Program-made: the position numbers and the translations under genes
In this document: positions 1 to 11,339 of the stretch, in pieces
Position numbering within the stretch: the stretch's first letter is position 1
Layout: each line of letters begins with the position of its first letter
The notes under the pieces: generated by a model
Databases searched by the model: none
Told to the model about the DNA's origin: nothing
Seen by the model: the letters and a program-made list of their open reading frames with translations, nothing else
From: Skeletonema tropicum
Lineage: Eukaryota > Bacillariophyta > Thalassiosirophyceae > Thalassiosirales > Thalassiosiraceae
Assembly (NCBI GenBank): GCA_037178625.1
Contig: JAWZXG010000074.1
Span: 1 to 32,626 of the forward strand
Direction of reading: 5' to 3'
DNA: 32,626 nt

Positions 1-1110
1 TCAGGGAGTCCAATAATCAAATCATTCTTCATATATCATTGAGGATGGACTTTGAAACAAGCCCCACACTGCCGGCACTAAGAAAATCCTTTTGTTTTTT
101 ACTAATGGTGCCAACTTCCACAAACCTCTCCAACTCAGTCAGGACAGTAACACCACCAGTCTTATTGTTCCCTGTAGATTTGATGGCATTAGCCACAACG
201 GTATTGTAGGCTGATTGTTAGGTGGTACCTGCATTGGCTGTCTCTGATTCTGGAGGGGTACTTGCCGTGGCCTTCTGCTTCTTGGTGGGATGCTCTTCTG
301 ATGCCCATAGAAGCATTGTCTTCTCCAAAGGTGTTGGCGGGTAGAATTGTATGCCCACTGCGAGCAAGTTCCTCCTCGTAAGATAGATCTCGGGCGGTGT
401 AACCGGAACTCGGTCATGCTGCCCTTTCTCATCGATCGTGACGTGAACAACGTTTTCCGACGGAGCTCGTGCTCAATATTATTGCGGAGAATTTTTGTCA
501 TTCTAGTTGCAACACTTTCATTTTTCATATTTCTCAAGTGGGGGAAGATGTAGGGCGCTTTGAGAGCACTAACATTGTCACGGCGGAGACCACCAAATAG
601 ATAGAAGACGGCAAGTGAGCAGAATGGGCATAGCCGGTAGAGAATAGGTCACAGAACACGAGCATACACTGACGCTCAGTCTGCTTGATGATATTCCAGT
701 CGAAATCGGGGGCTTGGAAGTATGAATCCCAAGTTCCCTCATCATAACGGGCCTGATTGTGCTCCCCACCTCTTGCAACAGCAACTCGGTTCAAGTTGAA
801 TTCAGCAAGCCTACCTATTGGCGGAGTCGTAGTTTTCGACACTTTTGACGATGGACTGTGCAACCGAATTAGCATCTACACGCTCCGTCTCCAAATATTT
901 CGCCCTTTCAACCGTTAAGCTGAATGCTAGATTACTGTAGAGAGGCAAATCAAAGATATAGTGTCCATCAACCATTGTAGATATATTATCTCCTGCCATC
1001 CTGCCATACAAGCTCCTTTTGCTTTTGTCGCTAGGTCTCGGCGGCATGTCACACCCTGCCGACGTGCCACCCACACCACACGTGATTTCCAGTACTATTA
1101 TGACGCCCAA
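1..1110 (-). pseudogene. YR1 tyrosine recombinase pseudogene, copy 1 (3' end outside the window)
   Basis: On the minus strand, reading from 1110 downwards, recombinase blocks appear in successive frames. Frame A (811-1110) ends in ...KSVENYDSANR. Frame B (534-875) holds the box-I-like VAVARGGEHNQ, with the Arg that would be catalytic, then YDEGTWDSYFQAPDFDW. Frame C (139-537, open further upstream from about 610) holds YLFGGLRRDNV, YIFPHLRNMKN and the box-II-like TSRSMRKGSMTEF. Another frame then gives DLSYEEELARSGHT, the expected box-III His. No single ORF spans these blocks. The copy has a 6-bp (two-codon) insertion in frame A. The family call rests on the order and spacing of the RGGE, RKG and RSGH blocks. 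Confidence 0.72.
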
Positions 1111-1223
1111 TTACTTCTACAGGCCAATAAATCGAGCGACTACCTGCCATGGACTGCGAAAGAATGCGTCGCTTGGATCTTCAACCTATTAAATCATCAT
1201 GAGCGTGCATGAGATATCAACCT

Positions 1224-1286
1224 GGGACAAGTTTGGGCAGAAACGGGACAAGTTTGGGCAGAAACGGGACAAGTTTGGGCAGAAAC
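1224..1286. repeat. 21-bp minisatellite, 3 copies (unit 1)
   Basis: Three perfect head-to-tail copies of a 21-bp motif beginning GGGACAAGTTTGGGCAG, followed by a partial GGGA. The period is seven codons, so all six frames stay regular; the plus frame reads DKFGQKR repeatedly. It sits between the 5' end of YR1 and the spacer. Confidence 0.97.
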
Positions 1287-1759
1287 GGGAATATGGAAAC
1301 ACAGCAGCACAGGTAGGTACCATAGGCACCGAGCACCGAGCGATGTAGCATCACACAACGTTGTATCATTGTCTCATAAGAGAGGCAACTGAGGGTGGAC
1401 GGTGGACATTCATTCTGCCGCTGATAGCAATGACTCTCAAAAACAGAGTGCTGATGGAATGAATCAACAATGGAGGAGGAGGGCTGGAGATTCAACCAGA
1501 ACCAGGCGGGCGGGGCAAATACACATTACATCCGTCATCCTCATCAACACTGCAATTTTATCATCGTCTTGCCTCATAACTCATAACGTAACTGCCATCC
1601 CAAGCATCGATTTACGTGACGGGCTGTATAGTAAGGATGGAAAGATCTGCATTATGTGGAAGCGCCAATGAACTCAAGGAAGCGTTTTGGGACATTCAAT
1701 AAATGCTGTGACTAGTTTATCTTTGATCTTCTTACCGCAGAAGGAAGTGCCAAGTCATT

Positions 1760-1879
1760 ATGGCTAGTTATCTAGTGGGCAACAAATTGGGATTCATATT
1801 TTCCAAAATAACAATTGGTCAACTTGCATTGGGACTCTCTCGACATGACAATACCGTTGTTCTGCAGGATTACCAGTAG
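1760..1879 (+). other. Short coding-like ORF in spacer (39 codons, repeated in each unit)
   Basis: Starts ATG at 1760 and reads MASYLVGNKLGF ... LSRHDNTVVLQDYQ, then TAG. It is balanced and hydrophobic, unlike random translation, but short and not recognised. The equivalents are 4610-4729, 7439-7558, 10268-10387, 13089-13208, 17974-18093 and 28382-28501. The ATG frame stops just where another plus frame opens (next feature), so this may be part of a broken or spliced gene. Confidence 0.25.
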
Positions 1880-2049
1880 AATCCGACTCGATACGGAAGG
1901 TGGAAGGTGGCGACTGCAAGCGCTTGGATTATCGTGGATGCGATCAACCAGTGTTACTTTCAGTTTGTGTCGTTGGAAGTGGTGTAGTGGGTGCAGAGGA
2001 TGGAAATGTAGCTATCGAAATTGGGCAGCAGCATCAAGGAGAGGCCTAG
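1849..2049 (+). other. 66-codon open frame, open only in units 1 and 4
   Basis: Open from after a TGA at 1846-1848 to TAG at 2047-2049, with no ATG at the start. It contains SAGLPVESDSIRKVEGGDCK and later CVVGSGVVGAEDGNVAIEIG. In unit 4 the same frame is 10357-10557. In the other units a 5-bp longer GGGCTGGGTGC stretch breaks it. It overlaps the 39-codon ORF in a different frame. Not recognised; possibly a fragment of a host gene carried in the repeat. Confidence 0.25.
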
Positions 2050-2187
2050 GTGATTGGTCATCCTGGTTGAGTTTGCAAGTAATTCCTCTTGGCAGTTCTG
2101 GTGACTTTGTTAGTTTATGCGCCATGGTCATGACTGAATCATGATTCGTATATTCACTCGTCATGCATCATTGGCTGCATTTTCAGA

Positions 2188-2376
2188 AGTGTAAAGTCTT
2201 TCAATGATGCCGTTACTGAAGCCAAGGCTGTCCGTTCCACTGGCCCCTCGGCAGCGGAGATTGCCAAACTTCCCAAGTGGGAAATGAATAGAAATGAATG
2301 CATGCATGGAGGGGGAGTACTTAGAAGTCAAAGTAAAGTAAATTCAAGTACTCGTAGATATCCATCCTATTACTAG
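2188..2376 (+). other. Coding-like fragment after a possible splice acceptor (62 codons)
   Basis: The plus frame reads SVKSFNDAVTEAKAVRSTGP then SAAEIAKLPKWEMN and ends at TAG 2374-2376. TTTTCAG directly precedes it, so it could be a terminal exon. The Ala/Lys/Glu-rich start looks like a real helix-forming protein; after WEMN it looks less coding-like. The equivalents are 5043-5231, 7872-8060, 10696-10884, 13522-13710, 18407-18595 and 28815-29003. I do not recognise the family. Confidence 0.3.
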
Positions 2377-2416
2377 AGCAATAATACACGTGCCACAGCC
2401 AGGTCCAGCAAGCAAT

Positions 2417-2528
2417 ATCACAGAGTGATTGCTGTCCACTTTGAACTATTACATAGGAGTAACAATTAACTACGTACTAGAACTTCTCCGAGAAAATACA
2501 TCACGGAGTGATTGCTGTCCACTTTGAA
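2417..2528. repeat. Pair of 29-bp direct repeats, 83 bp apart
   Basis: 2417-2445 and 2500-2528 match at 28 of 29 positions (ATCACAGAGTGATTGC versus ATCACGGAGTGATTGC, then the same tail). The second copy lies inside the last coding piece (G) of YR1 and the first lies just beyond its stop, so this is a small duplication of the gene's 3' end. It is present in every unit. Confidence 0.9.
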
Positions 2529-3935
2529 TTCCAATCTCACGAAGAATTTTGTTCTTAGTCTCTAAATCACTCATACCATCGTCTTTCCGTTTCTTCATAA
2601 CTTTTGAATTCTCTCGGCAAGACTGTGAATACTTGATGTTGCCTTGCTTCTTTTGTCGCTTTGATGAAGCTGTGCTTGCACTTCAAGGTCGACAACCTGC
2701 GATTGATATCATTATCGAGATCGGTCGGCTCCAAATTGCACAACTCCTTCCACTGCTCGGCAGTGATGACCATGGCAGTAGCAGTCACTCCCCTGCAATA
2801 CCTAGCCCCTTCAGACCCCAGGGAATTATAATCAGGGAGTCCAATAATCAAATCATTCTTCATATATCATTGAGGATGGACTTTGAAACAAGCCCCACAC
2901 TGCCGGCACTAAGAAAATCCTTTTGTTTTTTACTAATGGTGCCAACTTCCACAAACCTCTCCAACTCAGTCAGGACAGTAACACCACCAGTCTTATTGTT
3001 CCCTGTAGATTTGATGGCATTAGCCACAACGGTATTGTAGGCTGATTGTTAGGTGGTACCTGCATTGGCTGTCTCTGATTCTGGAGGGGTACTTGCCGTG
3101 GCCTTCTGCTTCTTGGTGGGATGCTCTTCTGATGCCCATAGAAGCATTGTCTTCTCCAAAGGTGTTGGCGGGTAGAATTGTATGCCCACTGCGAGCAAGT
3201 TCCTCCTCGTAAGATAGATCTCGGGCGGTGTAACCGGAACTCGGTCATGCTGCCCTTTCTCATCGATCGTGACGTGAACAACGTTTTCCGACGGAGCTCG
3301 TGCTCAATATTATTGCGGAGAATTTTTGTCATTCTAGTTGCAACACTTTCATTTTTCATATTTCTCAAGTGGGGGAAGATGTAGGGCGCTTTGAGAGCAC
3401 TAACATTGTCACGGCGGAGACCACCAAATAGATAGAAGACGGCAAGTGAGCAGAATGGGCATAGCCGGTAGAGAATAGGTCACAGAACACGAGCATACAC
3501 TGACGCTCAGTCTGCTTGATGATATTCCAGTCGAAATCGGGGGCTTGGAAGTATGAATCCCAAGTTCCCTCATCATAACGGGCCTGATTGTGCTCCCCAC
3601 CTCTTGCAACAGCAACTCGGTTCAAGTTGAATTCAGCAAGCCTACCTATTGGCGGAGTCGTAGTTTTCGACACTTTTGACGATGGACTGTGCAACCGAAT
3701 TAGCATCTACACGCTCCGTCTCCAAATATTTCGCCCTTTCAACCGTTAAGCTGAATGCTAGATTACTGTAGAGAGGCAAATCAAAGATATAGTGTCCATC
3801 AACCATTGTAGATATATTATCTCCTGCCATCCTGCCATACAAGCTCCTTTTGTCGCTAGGTCTCGGCGGCATGTCACACCCTGCCGACGTGCCACCCACA
3901 CCACACGTGATTTCCAGTACTATTATGACGCCCAA
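2470..3935 (-). pseudogene. YR1 tyrosine recombinase pseudogene, copy 2 (most complete description)
   Basis: Role by family: DNA strand exchange by a Crypton/DIRS-like tyrosine recombinase; here it is broken. Minus-strand pieces 5' to 3': A 3642-3935; B 3365-3706, with RGGE around residue 35-38; C 2970-3368 plus its open upstream part, with GGLRRDNV and SMRKG; D, the frame giving YEEELARSGHT around 3170-3220; E 2860-3048, after an in-frame TAA at 3049-3051, starting QSAYNTVVANAIKS and running to VSKSILNDI; F 2567-2863, with AEQWKELCNLEP and KSYEETERRWYE; G 2470-2574, a 34-residue tail MSDLETKNKILREIG. Joining them needs about five frame changes and one stop, so it is a pseudogene unless there is extensive recoding. 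No Tyr lies at the usual distance after RSGH; a Phe sits 8 residues on. Piece boundaries are by eye. Confidence 0.72.
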
Positions 3936-5686
3936 TTACTTCTACAGGCCAATAAATCGAGCGACTACCTGCCATGGACTGCGAAAGAATGCGTCGCTTG
4001 GATCTTCAACCTATTAAATCATCATGAGCGTGCATGAGATATCAACCTGGGACAAGTTTGGGCAGAAACGGGACAAGTTTGGGCAGAAACGGGACAAGTT
4101 TGGGCAGAAACGGGACAAGTTTGGGCAGAAACGGGAATATGGAAACACAGCAGCACAGGTACATAGGTACCATAGGCACCGAGCACCGAGCGATGTAGCA
4201 TCACACAACGTTGTATCATTGTCTCATAAGAGAGGCAACTGAGGGTGGACGGTGGACATTCATTCTGCCGCTGATAGCAATGACTCTCAAAAACAGAGTG
4301 CTGATGGAATGAATCAACAATGGAGGAGGAGGGCTGGAGATTCAACCAGAACCAGGCGGGCGGGGCAAATACACATTACATCCGTCATCCTCATCAACAC
4401 TGCAATTTTATCATCGTCTTGCCTCATAACTCATAACGTAACTGCCATCCCAAGCATCGATTTACGTGACGGGCTGTATAGTAAGGATGGAAAGATCTGC
4501 ATTATGTGGAAGCGCCAATGAACTCAAGGAAGCGTTTTGGGACATTCAATAAATGCTGTGACTAGTTTATCTTTGATCTTCTTACCGCAGAAGGAAGTGC
4601 CAAGTCATTATGGCTAGTTATCTAGTGGGCAACAAATTGGGATTCATATTTTCCAAAATAACAATTGGTCAACTTGCATTGGGACTCTCTCGACATGACA
4701 ATACCGTTGTTCTGCAGGATTACCAGTAGAATCCGACTCGATACGGAAGGTGGAAGGTGGCGACTGCAAGCGCTTGGATTATCGTGGATGCGATCAACCA
4801 GTGTTACTTTCAGTTTGTGTCGTTGGAAGTGGTGTAGTGGGCTGGGTGCAGAGGATGGAAATGTAGCTATCGAAATTGGGCAGCAGCATCAAGGAGAGGC
4901 CTAGGTGATTGGTCATCCTGGTTGAGTTTGCAAGTAATTCCTCTTGGCAGTTCTGGTGACTTTGTTAGTTTATGCGCCATGGTCATGACTGAATCATGAT
5001 TCGTATATTCACTCGTCATGCATCATTGGCTGCATTTTCAGAAGTGTAAAGTCTTTCAATGATGCCGTTACTGAAGCCAAGGCTGTCCGTTCCACTGGCC
5101 CCTCGGCAGCGGAGATTGCCAAACTTCCCAAGTGGGAAATGAATAGAAATGAATGCATGCATGGAGGGGGAGTACTTAGAAGTCAAAGTAAAGTAAATTC
5201 AAGTACTCGTAGATATCCATCCTATTACTAGAGCAATAATACACGTGCCACAGCCAGGTCCAGCAAGCAATATCACAGAGTGATTGCTGTCCACTTTGAA
5301 CTATTACATAGGAGTAACAATTAACTACGTACTAGAACTTCTCCGAGAAAATACATCACGGAGTGATTGCTGTCCACTTTGAATTCCAATCTCACGAAGA
5401 ATTTTGTTCTTAGTCTCTAAATCACTCATACCATCGTCTTTCCGTTTCTTCATAACTTTTGAATTCTCTCGGCAAGACTGTGAATACTTGATGTTGCCTT
5501 GCTTCTTTTGTCGCTTTGATGAAGCTGTGCTTGCACTTCAAGGTCGACAACCTGCGATTGATATCATTATCGAGATCGGTCGGCTCCAAATTGCACAACT
5601 CCTTCCACTGCTCGGCAGTGATGACCATGGCAGTAGCAGTCACTCCCCTGCAATACCTAGCCCCTTCAGACCCCAGGGAATTATAA
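2832..5686. repeat. Array unit 2
   Basis: 2855 bp, the longest uninterrupted unit. It has four instead of three copies of the 21-bp minisatellite and a longer GTACATAGGTACC stretch just after it (near 4158-4171). Confidence 0.95.
4049..4132. repeat. 21-bp minisatellite, 4 copies (unit 2)
   Basis: Same motif as in unit 1, with one additional perfect copy. This is the only unit in the window with four. Confidence 0.97.
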
Positions 5687-6793
5687 TCAGGGAGTCCAAT
5701 AATCAAATCATTCTTCATATATCATTGAGGATGGACTTTGAAACAAGCCCCACACTGCCGGCACTAAGAAAATCCTTTTGTTTTTTACTAATGGTGCCAA
5801 CTTCCACAAACCTCTCCAACTCAGTCAGGACAGTAACACCACCAGTCTTATTGTTCCCTGTAGATTTGATGGCATTAGCCACAACGGTATTGTAGGCTGA
5901 TTGTTAGGTGGTACCTGCATTGGCTGTCTCTGATTCTGGAGGGGTACTTGCCGTGGCCTTCTGCTTCTTGGTGGGATGCTCTTCTGATGCCCATAGAAGC
6001 ATTGTCTTCTCCAAAGGTGTTGGCGGGTAGAATTGTATGCCCACTGCGAGCAAGTTCCTCCTCGTAAGATAGATCTCGGGCGGTGTAACCGGAACTCGGT
6101 CATGCTGCCCTTTCTCATCGATCGTGACGTGAACAACGTTTTCCGACGGAGCTCGTGCTCAATATTATTGCGGAGAATTTTTGTCATTCTAGTTGCAACA
6201 CTTTCATTTTTCATATTTCTCAAGTGGGGGAAGATGTAGGGCGCTTTGAGAGCACTAACATTGTCACGGCGGAGACCACCAAATAGATAGAAGACGGCAA
6301 GTGAGCAGAATGGGCATAGCCGGTAGAGAATAGGTCACAGAACACGAGCATACACTGACGCTCAGTCTGCTTGATGATATTCCAGTCGAAATCGGGGGCT
6401 TGGAAGTATGAATCCCAAGTTCCCTCATCATAACGGGCCTGATTGTGCTCCCCACCTCTTGCAACAGCAACTCGGTTCAAGTTGAATTCAGCAAGCCTAC
6501 CTATTGGCGGAGTCGTAGTTTTCGACACTTTTGACGATGGACTGTGCAACCGAATTAGCATCTACACGCTCCGTCTCCAAATATTTCGCCCTTTCAACCG
6601 TTAAGCTGAATGCTAGATTACTGTAGAGAGGCAAATCAAAGATATAGTGTCCATCAACGTCCATTGTAGATATATTATCTCCTGCCATCCTGCCATACAA
6701 GCTCCTTTTGTCGCTAGGTCTCGGCGGCATGTCACACCCTGCCGACGTGCCACCCACACCACACGTGATTTCCAGTACTATTATGACGCCCAA
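5325..6793 (-). pseudogene. YR1 tyrosine recombinase pseudogene, copy 3
   Basis: Same pieces and same breaks as copy 2 (F at 5422-5718, C at 5825-6223, B at 6220-6561, A at 6497-6793). It differs by one inserted codon in frame A (an extra Asp, giving STMDVDGHYIF). Confidence 0.7.
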
Positions 6794-8515
6794 TTACTTC
6801 TACAGGCCAATAAATCGAGCGACTACCTGCCATGGACTGCGAAAGAATGCGTCGCTTGGATCTTCAACCTATTAAATCATCATGAGCGTGCATGAGATAT
6901 CAACCTGGGACAAGTTTGGGCAGAAACGGGACAAGTTTGGGCAGAAACGGGACAAGTTTGGGCAGAAACGGGAATATGGAAACACAGCAGCACAGGTACC
7001 ATAGGCACCGAGCACCGAGCGATGTAGCATCACACAACGTTGTATCATTGTCTCATAAGAGAGGCAACTGAGGGTGGACGGTGGACATTCATTCTGCCGC
7101 TGATAGCAATGACTCTCAAAAACAGAGTGCTGATGGAATGAATCAACAATGGAGGAGGAGGGCTGGAGATTCAACCAGAACCAGGCGGGCGGGGCAAATA
7201 CACATTACATCCGTCATCCTCATCAACACTGCAATTTTATCATCGTCTTGCCTCATAACTCATAACGTAACTGCCATCCCAAGCATCGATTTACGTGACG
7301 GGCTGTATAGTAAGGATGGAAAGATCTGCATTATGTGGAAGCGCCAATGAACTCAAGGAAGCGTTTTGGGACATTCAATAAATGCTGTGACTAGTTTATC
7401 TTTGATCTTCTTACCGCAGAAGGAAGTGCCAAGTCATTATGGCTAGTTATCTAGTGGGCAACAAATTGGGATTCATATTTTCCAAAATAACAATTGGTCA
7501 ACTTGCATTGGGACTCTCTCGACATGACAATACCGTTGTTCTGCAGGATTACCAGTAGAATCCGACTCGATACGGAAGGTGGAAGGTGGCGACTGCAAGC
7601 GCTTGGATTATCGTGGATGCGATCAACCAGTGTTACTTTCAGTTTGTGTCGTTGGAAGTGGTGTAGTGGGCTGGGTGCAGAGGATGGAAATGTAGCTATC
7701 GAAATTGGGCAGCAGCATCAAGGAGAGGCCTAGGTGATTGGTCATCCTGGTTGAGTTTGCAAGTAATTCCTCTTGGCAGTTCTGGTGACTTTGTTAGTTT
7801 ATGCGCCATGGTCATGACTGAATCATGATTCGTATATTCACTCGTCATGCATCATTGGCTGCATTTTCAGAAGTGTAAAGTCTTTCAATGATGCCGTTAC
7901 TGAAGCCAAGGCTGTCCGTTCCACTGGCCCCTCGGCAGCGGAGATTGCCAAACTTCCCAAGTGGGAAATGAATAGAAATGAATGCATGCATGGAGGGGGA
8001 GTACTTAGAAGTCAAAGTAAAGTAAATTCAAGTACTCGTAGATATCCATCCTATTACTAGAGCAATAATACACGTGCCACAGCCAGGTCCAGCAAGCAAT
8101 ATCACAGAGTGATTGCTGTCCACTTTGAACTATTACATAGGAGTAACAATTAACTACGTACTAGAACTTCTCCGAGAAAATACATCACGGAGTGATTGCT
8201 GTCCACTTTGAATTCCAATCTCACGAAGAATTTTGTTCTTAGTCTCTAAATCACTCATACCATCGTCTTTCCGTTTCTTCATAACTTTTGAATTCTCTCG
8301 GCAAGACTGTGAATACTTGATGTTGCCTTGCTTCTTTTGTCGCTTTGATGAAGCTGTGCTTGCACTTCAAGGTCGACAACCTGCGATTGATATCATTATC
8401 GAGATCGGTCGGCTCCAAATTGCACAACTCCTTCCACTGCTCGGCAGTGATGACCATGGCAGTAGCAGTCACTCCCCTGCAATACCTAGCCCCTTCAGAC
8501 CCCAGGGAATTATAA
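5687..8515. repeat. Array unit 3
   Basis: 2829 bp. It carries the 3-bp-longer CATCAACGTCCATTG variant near 6652-6666, shared only with units 4 and 7. Confidence 0.95.
6907..6969. repeat. 21-bp minisatellite, 3 copies (unit 3)
   Basis: Three perfect copies, followed by GGGAATATGG and then the spacer. Confidence 0.97.
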
Positions 8516-9622
8516 TCAGGGAGTCCAATAATCAAATCATTCTTCATATATCATTGAGGATGGACTTTGAAACAAGCCCCACACTGCCGGCACTAAGAAA
8601 ATCCTTTTGTTTTTTACTAATGGTGCCAACTTCCACAAACCTCTCCAACTCAGTCAGGACAGTAACACCACCAGTCTTATTGTTCCCTGTAGATTTGATG
8701 GCATTAGCCACAACGGTATTGTAGGCTGATTGTTAGGTGGTACCTGCATTGGCTGTCTCTGATTCTGGAGGGGTACTTGCCGTGGCCTTCTGCTTCTTGG
8801 TGGGATGCTCTTCTGATGCCCATAGAAGCATTGTCTTCTCCAAAGGTGTTGGCGGGTAGAATTGTATGCCCACTGCGAGCAAGTTCCTCCTCGTAAGATA
8901 GATCTCGGGCGGTGTAACCGGAACTCGGTCATGCTGCCCTTTCTCATCGATCGTGACGTGAACAACGTTTTCCGACGGAGCTCGTGCTCAATATTATTGC
9001 GGAGAATTTTTGTCATTCTAGTTGCAACACTTTCATTTTTCATATTTCTCAAGTGGGGGAAGATGTAGGGCGCTTTGAGAGCACTAACATTGTCACGGCG
9101 GAGACCACCAAATAGATAGAAGACGGCAAGTGAGCAGAATGGGCATAGCCGGTAGAGAATAGGTCACAGAACACGAGCATACACTGACGCTCAGTCTGCT
9201 TGATGATATTCCAGTCGAAATCGGGGGCTTGGAAGTATGAATCCCAAGTTCCCTCATCATAACGGGCCTGATTGTGCTCCCCACCTCTTGCAACAGCAAC
9301 TCGGTTCAAGTTGAATTCAGCAAGCCTACCTATTGGCGGAGTCGTAGTTTTCGACACTTTTGACGATGGACTGTGCAACCGAATTAGCATCTACACGCTC
9401 CGTCTCCAAATATTTCGCCCTTTCAACCGTTAAGCTGAATGCTAGATTACTGTAGAGAGGCAAATCAAAGATATAGTGTCCATCAACGTCCATTGTAGAT
9501 ATATTATCTCCTGCCATCCTGCCATACAAGCTCCTTTTGTCGCTAGGTCTCGGCGGCATGTCACACCCTGCCGACGTGCCACCCACACCACACGTGATTT
9601 CCAGTACTATTATGACGCCCAA
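8154..9622 (-). pseudogene. YR1 tyrosine recombinase pseudogene, copy 4
   Basis: Same pieces and breaks as copy 2 (F 8251-8547, C 8654-9052, B 9049-9390, A 9326-9622). It has the same extra Asp codon in frame A as copies 3 and 7. Confidence 0.7.
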
Positions 9623-11339
9623 TTACTTCTACAGGCCAATAAATCGAGCGACTACCTGCCATGGACTGCGAAAGAATGCGTCGCTTGGATCTTCAACCTA
9701 TTAAATCATCATGAGCGTGCATGAGATATCAACCTGGGACAAGTTTGGGCAGAAACGGGACAAGTTTGGGCAGAAACGGGACAAGTTTGGGCAGAAACGG
9801 GAATATGGAAACACAGCAGCACAGGTACCATAGGCACCGAGCACCGAGCGATGTAGCATCACACAACGTTGTATCATTGTCTCATAAGAGAGGCAACTGA
9901 GGGTGGACGGTGGACATTCATTCTGCCGCTGATAGCAATGACTCTCAAAAACAGAGTGCTGATGGAATGAATCAACAATGGAGGAGGAGGGCTGGAGATT
10001 CAACCAGAACCAGGCGGGCGGGGCAAATACACATTACATCCGTCATCCTCATCAACACTGCAATTTTATCATCGTCTTGCCTCATAACTCATAACGTAAC
10101 TGCCATCCCAAGCATCGATTTACGTGACGGGCTGTATAGTAAGGATGGAAAGATCTGCATTATGTGGAAGCGCCAATGAACTCAAGGAAGCGTTTTGGGA
10201 CATTCAATAAATGCTGTGACTAGTTTATCTTTGATCTTCTTACCGCAGAAGGAAGTGCCAAGTCATTATGGCTAGTTATCTAGTGGGCAACAAATTGGGA
10301 TTCATATTTTCCAAAATAACAATTGGTCAACTTGCATTGGGACTCTCTCGACATGACAATACCGTTGTTCTGCAGGATTACCAGTAGAATCCGACTCGAT
10401 ACGGAAGGTGGAAGGTGGCGACTGCAAGCGCTTGGATTATCGTGGATGCGATCAACCAGTGTTACTTTCAGTTTGTGTCGTTGGAAGTGGTGTAGTGGGT
10501 GCAGAGGATGGAAATGTAGCTATCGAAATTGGGCAGCAGCATCAAGGAGAGGCCTAGGTGATTGGTCATCCTGGTTGAGTTTGCAAGTAATTCCTCTTGG
10601 CAGTTCTGGTGACTTTGTTAGTTTATGCGCCATGGTCATGACTGAATCATGATTCGTATATTCACTCGTCATGCATCATTGGCTGCATTTTCAGAAGTGT
10701 AAAGTCTTTCAATGATGCCGTTACTGAAGCCAAGGCTGTCCGTTCCACTGGCCCCTCGGCAGCGGAGATTGCCAAACTTCCCAAGTGGGAAATGAATAGA
10801 AATGAATGCATGCATGGAGGGGGAGTACTTAGAAGTCAAAGTAAAGTAAATTCAAGTACTCGTAGATATCCATCCTATTACTAGAGCAATAATACACGTG
10901 CCACAGCCAGGTCCAGCAAGCAATATCACAGAGTGATTGCTGTCCACTTTGAACTATTACATAGGAGTAACAATTAACTACGTACTAGAACTTCTCCGAG
11001 AAAATACATCACGGAGTGATTGCTGTCCACTTTGAATTCCAATCTCACGAAGAATTTTGTTCTTAGTCTCTAAATCACTCATACCATCGTCTTTCCGTTT
11101 CTTCATAACTTTTGAATTCTCTCGGCAAGACTGTGAATACTTGATGTTGCCTTGCTTCTTTTGTCGCTTTGATGAAGCTGTGCTTGCACTTCAAGGTCGA
11201 CAACCTGCGATTGATATCATTATCGAGATCGGTCGGCTCCAAATTGCACAACTCCTTCCACTGCTCGGCAGTGATGACCATGGCAGTAGCAGTCACTCCC
11301 CTGCAATACCTAGCCCCTTCAGACCCCAGGGAATTATAA
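8516..11339. repeat. Array unit 4
   Basis: 2824 bp. It combines the 3-bp insertion of units 3 and 7 (near 9487) with the 5-bp deletion otherwise seen only in unit 1 (near 10495-10505), a marker combination that suggests exchange between units. Confidence 0.95.
9736..9798. repeat. 21-bp minisatellite, 3 copies (unit 4)
   Basis: Three perfect copies in the same context as unit 3. Confidence 0.97.

Larger units (their letters stand above)
1287..2469. other. Spacer between YR1 copies (representative; recurs in every unit)
   Basis: About 1.2 kb between the minisatellite and the 3' end of the next YR1. No convincing complete gene. The plus strand has scattered coding-like fragments (described separately), several AG sites after pyrimidine tracts (for example TTTTCAG at 2181-2186), a short GCACCGAGCACCGAGC repeat near 1328-1343, and a 29-bp direct repeat near its end. 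The equivalent stretches are 4133-5324, 6970-8153, 9799-10977, 12620-13803, 17513-18688 and 27921-29096. Possible identities are a promoter or UTR, or a decayed host gene; I cannot choose between them. Confidence 0.5.
1..2831. repeat. Array unit 1
   Basis: 2831 bp. Private features: an extra 6 bp in the CTCCTTTTGCTTTTGTCG stretch near 1014-1031, and a GTAGGTACC variant after the minisatellite near 1312-1320. It shares with unit 4 a 5-bp-shorter form of the GTAGTGGGTGCAGAGG stretch near 1983-1998. Confidence 0.95.

Noticed and set aside
1402..1671. 89-codon plus ORF starting MDIHSAADSND, repeated in every unit
   Set aside because: Composition is unremarkable, with no motif, and it overlaps an equally long minus ORF. 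Intact length across copies reflects recent duplication, not selection.
2549..3040. 163-codon plus-strand ORF present in units 1-5 (165 codons in units 6 and 8)
   Set aside because: It is antisense to YR1 pieces E, F and G, whose minus-strand translations are much more protein-like. It changes its C-terminus with a single T and has no recognisable motif.
3792..4037. 81-codon plus-strand ORF with a protein-like end (DYLPWTAKECVAWIFNLL)
   Set aside because: It lies antisense to YR1 piece A and varies in length with the small indels. The second half is suggestive, but there is no motif or splice support, so it was not listed as a gene.
1224..4132. CRISPR array
   Set aside because: The 21-bp copies are directly adjacent with no spacers, in a eukaryotic context.
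4024..4242. Plus and minus ORFs made of DKFGQKR or RFCPNLS repeats
   Set aside because: These are translations of the 21-bp minisatellite, open only because the period is a multiple of three.
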